Of a DNA stretch of 64,000 nt, positions 46,322 to 56,778 are shown one piece after another. Numbering within the stretch: position 1 is the stretch's first letter; each line of letters opens with the position of its first letter. Source of the stretch: Bacillus sp. AFS059628 (GTDB taxonomy: Bacteria; Bacillota; Bacilli; Bacillales; Bacillaceae_G); assembly GCF_002571225.1 (NCBI RefSeq), contig NZ_NVEC01000017.1, forward strand, positions 14,145-78,144, given 5' to 3'. The notes under the pieces were generated by a model that had not been told where the DNA came from, ran no database searches, and worked only from the letters and a program-made list of their open reading frames with translations. The translations under genes and the position numbers were made by a program.

Positions 46322-47260
46322 ATGGGGATGAGTGTAATGAAGAAAATAATTATTTTACTCATAGCTGTAGTTTTAATTACTTTTGCTTTTTATCAATACA
46401 ACCAAAAAGATAGTGTAGCTAAAAATGATAAAGTGTATGTAGAAGACTTTAAAGGTAAAAATGATTCAATCAAAATACAATCTGCTATTAATAAAGCAGA
46501 ATCTAGTAAAATTAAAACAGTATTACTGGATGATAAGAAGTACAAAATCACCTCACCAATTACAGTGAAACAAGATGTAAAGTTATTATTTGGGTATGGA
46601 ACACAATTTGTTGTGGAAGGTAATTTTAGAGTTCTAGAATTAGAAAAAAATGCTTCTATCGAAGGAGCCTATATAGCTATAGACGATCCTACATTTAATT
46701 CTGAAGTTATATATTTAGATGGTAAAAATAAGTATTATAACTCGTGGCACAAGACACAAATAAAAGATATAAATATTATTAATTGGACAGAAACAAATAA
46801 AGGTACCGGAATTTCTTTATACTCCGCTGAAAAAGAAAATGAAATTTCGTTTGTTAACTTTGAAAACGTTAAAGTTGTGGGAATGGAAACTGGACTGAAA
46901 TTAATAGCGAAAAAACCGAGCAGCGGACAAGCTTGGATAAATGCTAATCGTTTTATGAACTTTTCTTTAGAAGACTGTGTAAATATGATTTATATAGATA
47001 GTCAAGTAACTACGCCAAATGAAATTAGCGGAAATCAATTTGCAAATCTACAAATACAGCCATCCAGTAAAACGAAAAATATATTAAGAGTAAGTGGACA
47101 GCATAACGAGTTCAGGGGAATGGTGTGGGATTTGCAGAGAATCAATCATGAAAAGGAGCTTATTGAACTAACTGAGAAGAGTATGAATACAGTGATTGAA
47201 ATGCCCAGCGTACCAGCAAATAGAATTTTAGATAGCGGGAAAGCTAATATAGTAAAGTAA
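46322..47260 (+). CDS. Exported or membrane-anchored right-handed beta-helix-like protein
   Basis: 312 residues from ATG 46322, which has AAGGAG nine bases upstream. One hydrophobic segment (about 8-26) acts as signal or anchor. The rest has the look of a parallel beta-helix pectate-lyase-like fold: DFKGKNDSIKIQSAINKAESS at the start is the usual entry of glycan-active beta-helix proteins and phage tail spikes, and short Asn/Gly-turn strands follow. No catalytic residues can be assigned. It may bind or cleave polysaccharide outside the cell. Confidence 0.7.
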   Translation: MGMSVMKKIIILLIAVVLITFAFYQYNQKDSVAKNDKVYVEDFKGKNDSIKIQSAINKAESSKIKTVLLDDKKYKITSPITVKQDVKLLFGYGTQFVVEGNFRVLELEKNASIEGAYIAIDDPTFNSEVIYLDGKNKYYNSWHKTQIKDINIINWTETNKGTGISLYSAEKENEISFVNFENVKVVGMETGLKLIAKKPSSGQAWINANRFMNFSLEDCVNMIYIDSQVTTPNEISGNQFANLQIQPSSKTKNILRVSGQHNEFRGMVWDLQRINHEKELIELTEKSMNTVIEMPSVPANRILDSGKANIVK

Positions 47261-47321
47261 TATTTTTATTTATGAATTCACTTCTAAAAAGCAGATAAAA
47301 ATTTTAGACAGGAGATTCAAT

Positions 47322-48155
47322 ATGTGGAAAACAAATATTATCAAAACTACTAGAGGCAATTTTGAGTATTTTGTGAAGGGAGAAGGTCCGCCTTTATGCG
47401 TTACACATATGTATAGCGAGTATAACGATAATGGAAATACTTTTGCAAACCCGTTCACTAATTTTTATAGCGTATATTTAGTTAATTTAAAGGGTTGCGG
47501 TAATTCAGATTTAGCAAATACCGATTCCCAATATAGTATGATGGAAACGGTTAAAGATTTAGAAGCGATTCGGGAAGCTTTATATATTAATAAGTGGGGG
47601 TTTGCTGGTCATTCAACAGGAGGGATGTTAGCTCTTGTATATGCGACTGAAGGACAAGAAAGTTTAACGAAAATAATTGTTGGTGGCGCAGCAGCGAGTA
47701 TGGAATATGCATCTCACAAAGATAGTATATACTGTAGTAAAAATGAAAATTTTAATAGAATCATATCAATTATGAATGCATTAAATGATGATAGTACATT
47801 ACAAGAAGAAAGAAAAGTATTAAGTAAAGAGTGGGCACTTATGTCTTTTTATTCTGAAGAAAAGCTTGAAGAGGCATTGAAATTGCCGAATAGTGGGAAG
47901 ACAGTTGGCAATCGGTTAAATTATTTTAGACAAGTTGAATATAAAGATTATGATGTTCGTCAGAAACTTAAATTTATAAAAATTCCAAGCTTTATATACT
48001 GTGGTAAGCATGATGCACAATGTCCCTACATATTTTCTCGTGAAATAGCAAATTTAATCCCGAACGCAGTATTAACTAAATTTGAAGAAAGTAATCATAA
48101 TCCATTCGTTGAAGAAATAGACAAATTTAATCAGTTTGTAAAAAATACATTATAA
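47322..48155 (+). CDS. Alpha/beta hydrolase
   Basis: 277 residues of the alpha/beta hydrolase fold. The nucleophile elbow is GHSTGGML (Ser near 97), the acid lies in YCGKHDAQCP, and the histidine is in EESNHNPFVEE near the end. The pattern resembles proline iminopeptidase/esterase-type enzymes. No signal peptide. The substrate is unknown. ACAGGAGATTCAAT precedes the ATG. Confidence 0.88.
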   Translation: MWKTNIIKTTRGNFEYFVKGEGPPLCVTHMYSEYNDNGNTFANPFTNFYSVYLVNLKGCGNSDLANTDSQYSMMETVKDLEAIREALYINKWGFAGHSTGGMLALVYATEGQESLTKIIVGGAAASMEYASHKDSIYCSKNENFNRIISIMNALNDDSTLQEERKVLSKEWALMSFYSEEKLEEALKLPNSGKTVGNRLNYFRQVEYKDYDVRQKLKFIKIPSFIYCGKHDAQCPYIFSREIANLIPNAVLTKFEESNHNPFVEEIDKFNQFVKNTL

Positions 48156-48164
48156 TTAATAAGA

Positions 48165-48216
48165 AAAAAAGCGAATCTTCTATATAAGACAGATTATAAG
48201 ACAGATTCGCTTTTTA
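48165..48216. terminator. Bidirectional terminator with internal direct repeat
   Basis: Stem AAAAAGCGAATCT/AGATTCGCTTTTT; the loop holds two copies of ATAAGACAGATT in tandem. It separates two convergent genes. Confidence 0.75.
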
Positions 48217-48222
48217 TTATAA

Positions 48223-48988
48223 TTAGATTTTTCGCCACCAAGCATACCTAGGATAGTCTGTAGATTTTAACGTAATAGATTCGCCAATTTGAGGCGTTGT
48301 AATTTTAACTCCTAAACGGTTAGCTTCTTTCGTAACACGTTCTATAGGGTCACTCCATTCGTGTAAAGCTAATGTAAAAGCACCCCAATGAATCGGAAGA
48401 AGTAATTCTCCTTTTACATCAATATGTGCTTGCACTGTCTCTTCTGGCAACATATGAATAGCAGACCATCTCGGATCATATTGTCCGCATTCCATTAACG
48501 TAAGATCGAATGGACCGTACTTATCACCAATTTCCTTAAAGTGAGGAGCATAACCGCTATCACCACTAAAGAAAACTTTTGTCTCTTTCCCTAAAATAAG
48601 CCATGAACACCATAACGAACAATCTCTATCTGTCATACTCCGTCCAGAGAAATGCCTTGCAGGTGCACAAACTAATTTTATATTATCAAATATAACTTCG
48701 TCCCACCAATTATGTTCACTAATTTTACATCGCATCAATTTTTTGAAGGTTTTCACGTTCTAAAGAAAAAGCACCACAATAACGTTTACTATTAAACAGA
48801 GGAAATGGGGAAGAGGCATCTCCAAACATCGGGTCTAATAACAATGTTTTACCTTCTATTTTCACAAGGGAAGGAGAGTGCCCAAACCATGTCACACTCT
48901 CTAAAGACTCATTGTTTTTATCCGATAAAACAATGGGTAATTTCTTTAAAGGACGCAGCTTTGATTTCATTTTAAAGTAATCAGTCAT
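48223..48988 (-). pseudogene. MBL-fold metallo-hydrolase (NAPE-PLD-like), lacking its metal-binding block
   Basis: Two frames code for the two halves of one beta-lactamase-fold metallo-hydrolase. The N-terminal part (48988 to about 48725) has VTWFGHSPSLVKIEGKTLLLDP, and the C-terminal part (about 48756 to 48223) has FSGDSGYAPHFKEIG and LPIHWGAFTLALHEW. The segment that should join them carries H-x-H-x-D-H in relatives (L-x-x-H-D-H-Y-D-H). It is missing and the frame changes at the junction. An internal deletion of about 50 codons with a net frameshift explains this. Even fused, the product would lack its zinc site. A short in-frame stretch upstream suggests the original N-terminus began beyond 48988. 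Confidence 0.85.
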
Positions 48989-49282
48989 TAAACCGATAAT
49001 ATCTTTCGGTTTAAAAGTTACATCAGTATATTGTAGCTATTTGTAGTTTAAACGAAATTAATTTACCTTTCATCTTTAATGCTGTACCTTTCATAAATTT
49101 GTCGAATTCATTATTCTTATATACAAAAAACAAATCATGCAGCAGTTAAAACGAATATAAAGTAAATGTAAATTGTTTTAATTTGGTAAATAATTTCTTG
49201 CAAACAACAAAGAACATACGTTTTGTTATATGTTATAGAAGAAAATACGTCTCTAATTATTAAAAGGAAGGAGAGAATGTAA
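48989..49282. other. Intergenic region, no gene seen
   Basis: AT-rich; the first 50 bases continue the N-terminal frame of the broken metallo-hydrolase up to an in-frame TAG. Two copies of TACCTTTCAT occur near 49070 and 49085. No promoter can be assigned with confidence. Confidence 0.35.
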
Positions 49283-49922
<640 letters not shown>

Positions 49923-49936
49923 ATATAAAACTCTAG

Positions 49937-49981
49937 AAAACCTTAGTATAGATATGAAGATAGCAATACTAAGGTTTTTAA
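49937..49981 (+). terminator. Terminator
   Basis: Perfect 13-bp stem AAAACCTTAGTAT/ATACTAAGGTTTT, T-run after it. Confidence 0.85.
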
Positions 49982-50074
49982 TTTGAAATCATTAAAGGAT
50001 TCTTAGTTTTATTTATAGAACATAACAAATACATAGATTTTATAATTAATTTGCTAAAAAAGGAGAGGGACACC

Positions 50075-50470
50075 TTGCAAAAGAAATTTATCAATCCAGA
50101 AACGATGCCACCAACTTTTGGATACTCGCATGTAGTCGAAGTTAGTAACGCTAAACGAACAATTTACATATCTGGACAAGTAGCGATTAATGCTGATGGT
50201 CAAATAGTTGGCGTTGACGATTTAGCTACACAAACGCGACAAGTATTCGAAAACCTCAAAAGTGCATTAGAAACTTCGGAATTAAAATTTAATGATGTAG
50301 TAAAATTAACATTTTTCTTAACAGATATTTCTCAAATGGCCATTGTTAGAGATATACGAGACCAATACATTGACACTAAAAATCCTCCAGCAAGTTCGGC
50401 TGTAGAAGTTAAAAAGTTAATTAACGATAACTTATTAATTGAAGTCGAAGCAATCGCTGTAGCAAACTAA
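50075..50470 (+). CDS. RidA family protein (enamine/imine deaminase)
   Basis: 131 residues, the usual RidA/YjgF length. The hydrophobic start and IYISGQVAINADGQIVG, the central LESALETSELKFNDVVKLTFFLTD-like block (conserved here with N and D) and the C-terminal SSAVEVKKLINDNLLIEVEAIAV are family features. The catalytic arginine of true RidA sits in the C-terminal part; here the nearby residues read PPASSAVEV. The usual arginine is therefore not obvious, and this may be a RidA-subfamily member with a different role. TTG 50075 has AGGAGAGGG upstream; the frame is open back to 50051. Confidence 0.85.
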   Translation: MQKKFINPETMPPTFGYSHVVEVSNAKRTIYISGQVAINADGQIVGVDDLATQTRQVFENLKSALETSELKFNDVVKLTFFLTDISQMAIVRDIRDQYIDTKNPPASSAVEVKKLINDNLLIEVEAIAVAN

Positions 50471-50497
50471 TTTTAAAAACTTATTCGTCATCATATC

Positions 50498-50545
50498 AAT
50501 GCAATTCGTTTAATGCGTTCATTTAAAACGAATTGCATTTTTTAT
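50498..50545 (+). terminator. Terminator of the ridA-like gene
   Basis: Stem AATGCAATTCGTTT/AAACGAATTGCATT with a T-run. Confidence 0.88.
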
Positions 50546-51136
<591 letters not shown>

Positions 51137-51173
51137 TTAAAAAATCTCCCTCACCTTCAGGAAGATTTTTTAG
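51137..51173 (-). terminator. Terminator of the YwqG-like gene
   Basis: Stem TTAAAAAATCTCCCT with AGGAAGATTTTTTAG, T-run on the minus strand. Confidence 0.8.
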
Positions 51174-51199
51174 CTTGCTAGTATTTCAGTTATATACTC

Positions 51200-52015
51200 T
51201 TAATAACAATCCCAATTATAAATTACATTGGAAAAATCTAGATTTAACAAATCGTCTTTCTTTATAAAGAAATTAGCAACACCAGAATCTCCCCACATAA
51301 TATTTAATGAATCGTCTGTGTCGATTTGTAGTAATAATACCTCATGTTGCTGGTATTTTTCTTCCCATTCCCTTGGATCTGTCTGTGTAAAAAATGGGTA
51401 CCCACCAATTTTATGTCCTTGATCTTCACATAAATCATCATATAGTTCGCCTAATTCTGTATTATTTTCTTCATCAACAATTTCTTCCCAATCAATTTCC
51501 TCACTAAACATCTTTTCAAATCGATAATCTCTTGATGTTACTGGTTGATAACCTAATTCAAACTTTAATTTTGCTGCTTCGGGAATAATAAAGCCCTCTA
51601 ATTCTAAAGTGTTTAAATAACTAAAATCAGTAATTACCTTATTTAAATCTTTTATAATTGTCGAATGATAAATAATTCGAAAGTCTTTTTGGGCTGTTGG
51701 ATGATCAAAATCTGCTCCGTAAAGTTCATCATCAGCACTTACGAAAAACTGTAACATTCCCTCTTGAGGCATGTATTCAACATGCGGCATTTCTTCAAAG
51801 TTTAGCTGCGCAAGTAACATCATAGGTTGTCCATTTGAATCTTTAGGATGCTCATGATCTATAGGTAAATACGGATAACCACCAAACTTACTCTCAAAAA
51901 GTGTTGTCTCTGCTAATGTTCCAGACACGTTAATATACGGTTTCACACTTTCTTCTAAAATAGTACGATACTGCTCTAGTTTTTTTGGAATTTGAAGTTG
52001 ATACGTATTCTTCAT
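51200..52015 (-). CDS. YwqG family (DUF1963) protein
   Basis: 271 residues with the DUF1963/YwqG layout: SKFGGYPYLP near 45, then MMLLAQLNFEEMP, MLQFFVSADDE, KIGGYPFFTQTDPRE and a C-terminal LLLQIDTDDSLNIMWGDSGVANFFI. Members are common in Firmicutes and sometimes belong to polymorphic toxin immunity groups (SUKH-like context), but no toxin is adjacent. Ribosome site GGGAGGCAAATGCA. Confidence 0.85.
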   Translation of the reverse strand: MKNTYQLQIPKKLEQYRTILEESVKPYINVSGTLAETTLFESKFGGYPYLPIDHEHPKDSNGQPMMLLAQLNFEEMPHVEYMPQEGMLQFFVSADDELYGADFDHPTAQKDFRIIYHSTIIKDLNKVITDFSYLNTLELEGFIIPEAAKLKFELGYQPVTSRDYRFEKMFSEEIDWEEIVDEENNTELGELYDDLCEDQGHKIGGYPFFTQTDPREWEEKYQQHEVLLLQIDTDDSLNIMWGDSGVANFFIKKDDLLNLDFSNVIYNWDCY

Positions 52016-52093
52016 TGCATTTGCCTCCCTTTAATAATGAATTGAAAATGCCTTACTTAATTATATAGCAAAAGATAGCTTCATTAAAAACCG

Positions 52094-52501
52094 TTAAAAA
52101 TCCGTTTTTACCCTCGTTTTTTGCGCACTTGGTGGACAAAGTAAATTATGTTCTAAAACCTTTTTATTAATAGTTCGAATTAAATTCGCTGCTTCTGCAG
52201 TATTTGTATTTTCTTTTAGCTTTTCTTTTAAATCATCAATTTCCTTTGAAAGCTCAATCCACCTAGGTAATACATGATTATTTTTCAAAGTTCTATACAG
52301 TTGCTTTTCAGGATTGTACGAAAGATCTTTATCTAGATTTAGAGGCTTCCCTTTACCAGGTAAATTATCAAAAGACCCTTTCTTTTCTGCTTCTTTCACG
52401 ATAGAACTAATATGGTCCTCATACGTAAAGGTCCAAACCTTCTCATCTTTTACTAAAATCTCTTGCTTTTTTAGTTTTTTATCTAGTTCTTCTTGATTCA
52501 T
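52094..52501 (-). CDS. DUF1992 (DnaJ homologue subfamily C member 28-like) protein
   Basis: 135 residues. The DUF1992 core is visible: HISSIVKEAEKKGSFDNLPGKGKPLNL, followed by LPRWIELSKEIDDL. The family is widespread, usually a short stand-alone domain, with no known activity; no J-domain is present. AAAGGGGAGAGATTCT precedes the ATG. Followed downstream, 79 bases away, by the YwqG gene on the same strand. Confidence 0.87.
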   Translation of the reverse strand: MNQEELDKKLKKQEILVKDEKVWTFTYEDHISSIVKEAEKKGSFDNLPGKGKPLNLDKDLSYNPEKQLYRTLKNNHVLPRWIELSKEIDDLKEKLKENTNTAEAANLIRTINKKVLEHNLLCPPSAQKTRVKTDF

Positions 52502-52522
52502 AGAATCTCTCCCCTTTATATT

Positions 52523-53720
52523 TTATAGAAGTGTTTTTGTAGATTTTAATGCTTTTAACCCATCGAATAACTTTTCTCGCCACCAAACACTGTCATGACC
52601 GCCTTGAAACTCTTCATAAGTAAATTTGGTATTCCTTTTCTTTTAAAGCTTTATACAGGCGTCTATTAGCCGTTAAAAGAGGTTTGTTTTCAATTTCTCC
52701 TGCTGCTATATAAAAATGAGGTTTAGTTGCATTTGAATTTATAGTTGAAATTTGATTTTCAATCCAAGGAATTTTATTTTCATACCCATCTTTTTTCCAA
52801 TGAACGGATCCAGACATTGACAGCACGTTCCCGAAAATGTGTGGATTTTGAAGCGTTGCATAACAAGCTGCTAAGCCACCAAGACTGAAACCGGCAATTG
52901 TTGTATGTTTTGCTTCTTGATGCACACGATACTTCGCCTGAATCCACGGAAGTAATTCCTCCTTGAAAAATGTATTCATTTTATCGTTATAAGTTAGCTC
53001 CTCTAGGCGATTAACTGAATCTATAGCAACAGCAATACAAGATGGGATTTCTTTTTTGTAAATTAAATAATTGAGTGTTTTTGCGATTGAAAGGTCATTA
53101 ATGAATGAATTTCCATCAAATACAATGAGAAGTTCTTGAAGATGTGAAGTGTGAGAATAATCATGAGGCGTATAAATATGAATTTTACGTGTGTTATTTA
53201 AAATCTTACTATGAAATGAATATGTTTCAATTTTTCCGGATGGATAATGATTTGAAGGAAAACGACTGCTATATTGCACCTCCATTCCTATGTTTAACAA
53301 AGACGCTTTATTGGTACCCTCTCCAAATGTACTTTCATTAAATTGGTCTAATCGATACTGTTCACTACGCTTTATCCAATCATTTTCGAAAACATCGTTT
53401 ACTGAAAAATAGTACGTTGAAATAAAACTCTTATCCGTCCTAAACGTTGCATACCAAATATCTGTCTGTAACAACCGTTGTAGTTGATTTACAGACAGAT
53501 CCCAACCAGGAAAACTACCGAATACATAAACGTTTTCAGTTTTTCGGTCCCCTAACCAAATATATGTTATAAGCTTATGCTGACTTGCTACAGGACATTG
53601 TTCTATTAGTGGCGTACTATTCGACTTTATTTCATGCAATAAAGTATAAAAAGCTTGCTCGTTTCCATTCTTTAATTGATTAGTAAGCTCCTCTAACTTA
53701 GGACTAATTATTGAAGTCAC
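52523..53720 (-). pseudogene. Fes-like alpha/beta esterase with a C-terminal frameshift
   Basis: GTG 53720 (AAAGGAGGAAGATGG upstream) opens 368 codons. An N-terminal Ig-like/enterochelin-esterase domain (about 40-150) is followed by an esterase D-type hydrolase with the nucleophile in AGFSLGGLAAC near 272. The frame ends at 52614 in KEYQIYL. The other frame picks up at once with TYEEFQGGHDSVWWREKLFDG and runs to TAA 52523. This is the expected C-terminus, with the catalytic histidine in GGHD. One extra base in the AAATTT run near 52630 explains it. As it stands the product lacks its catalytic His. Relatives hydrolyse siderophore or acyl esters. Confidence 0.82.
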
Positions 53721-53799
53721 CCATCTTCCTCCTTTGTATTTCTTTTTACTAGATTGCTTTTATGAAATTTAGGATTAGGATGTTATGTATGTAGATGAG

Positions 53800-54165
53800 T
53801 TATTTATTAGAAAGTTTATCAATTGCCTGAATAGACAGTTCTAATGCTTTTATCCGTCTTGTTAAAAGTGTTCTTTGAGGACTTCCAGCTTTAGACTTAT
53901 CATAGGCCCTCTCTATTGATGGAAGCAAACCAGTAAGGATATTACGAGCTTCTGCTAGCTCTTCTTGGCCATACTGGTGATTTTCTTGATTCCAAATATT
54001 TTCTAGTACTGCTAACCCTACGCAAACTGCTTTAAGTCGTTTTTTTACTAATGTAGTATTTGCACCTTTTTGAGTCATTTGTGATAGTGCATTTTCAAGT
54101 TTACGAATTGTTGATTGTAAAGATTTTATTGATTCCAATTTATCTATATTTGATACATTTTCCAT
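53800..54165 (-). CDS. Conserved small helical protein with internal repeat, unknown
   Basis: 121 residues, all-helical by appearance, with no signal or membrane segment. Two halves look alike: LENALSQMTQKGANTTLVKKRLKAV and IERAYDKSKAGSPQRTLLTRRIKAL share (K/R)-(K/R)-R-(L/I)-K-A and the hydrophobic pattern after it. I do not recognise a family. AGGAGGGACAACATTAAC precedes the ATG. Monocistronic. Confidence 0.7.
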   Translation of the reverse strand: MENVSNIDKLESIKSLQSTIRKLENALSQMTQKGANTTLVKKRLKAVCVGLAVLENIWNQENHQYGQEELAEARNILTGLLPSIERAYDKSKAGSPQRTLLTRRIKALELSIQAIDKLSNK

Positions 54166-54389
54166 GTTAATGTTGTCCCTCCTGTCTTAATTTCACTCGA
54201 AATATTTTAACATAAATAACTAACGATATTCGAGTAGGACAATGCATTAAAGGAAAACAATTGCTAAACGCTTCTCCTCCCTTACTGTATTTTATATGTA
54301 CTTCTTTCTGCACTTTAAAATCCCTATATAAACAAGGTATTAAAATTGTATTTTTTATGAACAAAAAATGCACCCGTACGTTTATATTT

Positions 54390-54761
54390 TTATTCAGTAA
54401 GATAATATAGTAATAATTTTCGTGTCTTCTCATAATTCATGAAATCTCTATACAAAATGGGATACTTCACAATTTCCGTTTCTAGAAAACGATATTGCGG
54501 AAACCATTCATAAAACGATTTTCTTAGCCACTGTATTTGCTGAAACGAAATATTCTTTTCTTTTTTATTTAGTACAGAATTTAAAGTACCTGCTGTATAC
54601 ATCCAATAATGATTAAAAACAGCGTTTATACAGTCATCTTCGGTAAATTTACTTTTTAAGTCTCGCTGCAATTTTGCAGTAGCACGATACGGAAACGATT
54701 TATGCAGTGAACTATACATTTTCTGCAATTCATTAAAAATAACTTTTTTTCCTATTAGCAA
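54390..54761 (-). CDS. Conserved protein of unknown function
   Basis: 123 residues, basic and aromatic (many Tyr, Phe, Trp), e.g. DDCINAVFNHYWMYTAGTLN. No signal or membrane segment. TTG start with GGGGTGGAAAG just upstream, 12 bases after the stop of the patatin gene on the same strand, so the two are probably co-transcribed. I recognise no family. Confidence 0.65.
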   Translation of the reverse strand: MLIGKKVIFNELQKMYSSLHKSFPYRATAKLQRDLKSKFTEDDCINAVFNHYWMYTAGTLNSVLNKKEKNISFQQIQWLRKSFYEWFPQYRFLETEIVKYPILYRDFMNYEKTRKLLLYYLTE

Positions 54762-54773
54762 CTTTCCACCCCT

Positions 54774-55625
54774 TTATTTCTCTATCCAACTTAATAATTT
54801 TTCATAATGATATTGAGCATCTGTATAGCCAAGATTATATAGGTTAACAAGTTTCTCTTTATTCCTTTCTATTCCGCTTATAGGAAGCTGTACGCTAGGC
54901 TGAATGACATAAAAATTGTCTTTTTGTTCTATTCGATTCATATAAGATATCGTCTCATTATAAAAACGATAATGTTCTACTAAAGACTCTGCGATATTCG
55001 GATATTTTCTATATAAAATTTTAGCTAGTCCAGAAAACTTATTTCGCTGCTTCTCATATCCTACTGGTTTTGTCATAATTACGACGTTCTTTTGATAACC
55101 ATCAGTTTGCGCTTTTAAAACCGGTATAGGATCTATAATCCCTCCATCTAGCAATTTCCGATTATCATATTCTACAACAGGTGCTATAAATGGGACCGAG
55201 CTTGATGCACGAATGATTTTTAAAATATCATTGCCATGTTCTATTTTATTGTAATAAACTGCTTTTCCAGAATCACAATCCGTCGTGCCTATAACAAACT
55301 GCTCCTTTGAGTTTAAGAAAGTATGAAAATCAAATGGTACAATTTTATTTGGTACTTCATCAAATAAAAAATCCATTCCGAATAATTCACGTTTTCGTAT
55401 CAAATTTCGATAAGATATATAACGGTGATCTGATACGAGCTCTGTATTTACTTTTTTATTTCTTCCTTTTTGGCGTGATAAATAAGTGGCTCCCATACAT
55501 GCTCCAGCCGATACACCGACTACATAAGGAAAGTATAAGTTCTTTTCCATAAAATATTCGAGTACGCCCGCAGTATATAATCCTTTCATTCCTCCGCCCT
55601 CTAATACTAAACCGATATTTTTCAT
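54774..55625 (-). CDS. Patatin-like phospholipase family protein
   Basis: 283 residues. The oxyanion loop GGGMKGLYTAG (10-20), the nucleophile motif G-V-S39-A-G and the catalytic Asp in DGGIIDPIPV form the full Ser-Asp dyad of patatins. It is like the YchK/RssA/YjjU group. No signal peptide, so it acts in the cytosol or at the inner membrane face. Relatives hydrolyse phospholipid or acyl esters. The substrate is unknown. AGAGGGATATAGC precedes the ATG; the next gene on the transcript is the 123-aa protein. Confidence 0.92.
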   Translation of the reverse strand: MKNIGLVLEGGGMKGLYTAGVLEYFMEKNLYFPYVVGVSAGACMGATYLSRQKGRNKKVNTELVSDHRYISYRNLIRKRELFGMDFLFDEVPNKIVPFDFHTFLNSKEQFVIGTTDCDSGKAVYYNKIEHGNDILKIIRASSSVPFIAPVVEYDNRKLLDGGIIDPIPVLKAQTDGYQKNVVIMTKPVGYEKQRNKFSGLAKILYRKYPNIAESLVEHYRFYNETISYMNRIEQKDNFYVIQPSVQLPISGIERNKEKLVNLYNLGYTDAQYHYEKLLSWIEK

Positions 55626-55804
55626 GCTATATCCCTCTGCTTCTATTTTCTTACTTATATATTAGCATAAGATATTAAGATGAGGTTATATAAAAGGGTT
55701 ACAACAATAGCCAGAAACTACTAATGTAATATCATAACTTCACATCGAGTTGCATGGTACAATATAAGTAACACAATCCACAAATAATGGAGGAGGAATT
55801 TCCT

Positions 55805-56182
55805 ATGGGTTTATTTAGCGGTATTTTAGGGAATGCATCAAATGCGAGTACAGAAAGTGTTGAACGTGATTTAGAGAAGATTATGTTAAACGATGAGAAA
55901 GTTGAGCATGCTTATAAATTAATTCGTGATTTAATCGTATTTACAAATCGTCGTCTTATTTTAGTAGATAAACAAGGGATATCAGGTAAAAAAACAGAGT
56001 ATCATTCTATTCCTTATAAAAGCATTACACAATTTAGCATTGAAACAGCTGGGCATTTTGATTTAGATGCTGAGCTTAAAATTTGGGTATCTAGTTTGAG
56101 TACGCCAATTACGAAAGAATTTAAAGGTGACGATAGTGTTTTAAGCATTCAAAAAGCGTTAGTAACATATACGACGAAATAA
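55805..56182 (+). CDS. Bacterial PH-domain protein (YvbH-like)
   Basis: 125 residues from ATG 55805, preceded by GGAGGAGGAATTTCCT. It has the bPH fold pattern: an initial helix SVERDLEKIML, then strands with TNRRLILVDKQG, KTEYHSIPYKSI and IWVSSLSTPI, and a C-terminal helix. Such proteins are cytosolic and often membrane-peripheral. Function unknown. Upstream of it, 55680-55780 holds only AT-rich intergenic DNA. Confidence 0.87.
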   Translation: MGLFSGILGNASNASTESVERDLEKIMLNDEKVEHAYKLIRDLIVFTNRRLILVDKQGISGKKTEYHSIPYKSITQFSIETAGHFDLDAELKIWVSSLSTPITKEFKGDDSVLSIQKALVTYTTK

Positions 56183-56276
56183 CGCCTTTTTGTATGTTTA
56201 TTCATTTCTAAAATTACTAACCCGATTATTTTGGAAGAATATGCATAGATTTTGTATATTTAATCTTAGGTAACAG

Positions 56277-56318
56277 AAAAAGGTAAAGCATATTTCAAAT
56301 GCTTTACCTTTCTTTTTT
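56277..56318. terminator. Bidirectional terminator
   Basis: Stem AAAGGTAAAGCA/TGCTTTACCTTT with T-run; its right arm includes the stop region of the minus-strand GNAT gene. Confidence 0.85.
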
Positions 56319-56777
56319 GTAATAAACAAGTGTAGTTTTATCATTTAATTTCTTTGTTACTTCTGTTCTTTTATATCCCATCTTTTCGTATAGAAAACAA
56401 TTTCTTTCTTCTTCTAAAATCATAGCAAGTTCAAAGCTTCGTGCTTCTGGAAACATCTCTTCAATTAAAATAAGTATCTGCTGAGCAATTCCTTTCCCTT
56501 GATAGATTGGATGAATGAACATTGGACTAATCCCAAATTTATATGGTATTTCTTTTTTGGAAATGCATATCGCTCCAGCAAGGTTCGAATCAAATATAAT
56601 CTTATAAAAGTTATTACTTGGATTATTTATCCTTAAAATCGTTTTTTCAATAGATTCATTCGCTGGATTTGTTTCATAGTCTTTATATTTATTTAATAAA
56701 GGGTTAAACGATTCTATTTGCATTTGAAATAAAGCTGCTGCATCATTTTCTGTCGCCTTCTTTAAAGTAATCTTCAT
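56304..56777 (-). CDS. GNAT family N-acetyltransferase
   Basis: 157 residues with a GNAT core: MFIHPIYQGKGIAQQILILIE is motif A (Q-x-x-G-x-A) and LYEKMGYKRTEV the last motif. Its ATG is one base after the stop of the YfiT gene, so translation is coupled. Acceptor unknown. Confidence 0.87.
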   Translation of the reverse strand: MKITLKKATENDAAALFQMQIESFNPLLNKYKDYETNPANESIEKTILRINNPSNNFYKIIFDSNLAGAICISKKEIPYKFGISPMFIHPIYQGKGIAQQILILIEEMFPEARSFELAMILEEERNCFLYEKMGYKRTEVTKKLNDKTTLVYYKKER

Positions 56778-56778
56778 G

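Noticed and set aside
54167-54433. Minus-strand open frame between the 121- and 123-residue genes
   Set aside because: No ribosome site, unusual composition and partial overlap with the preceding gene; treated as intergenic.
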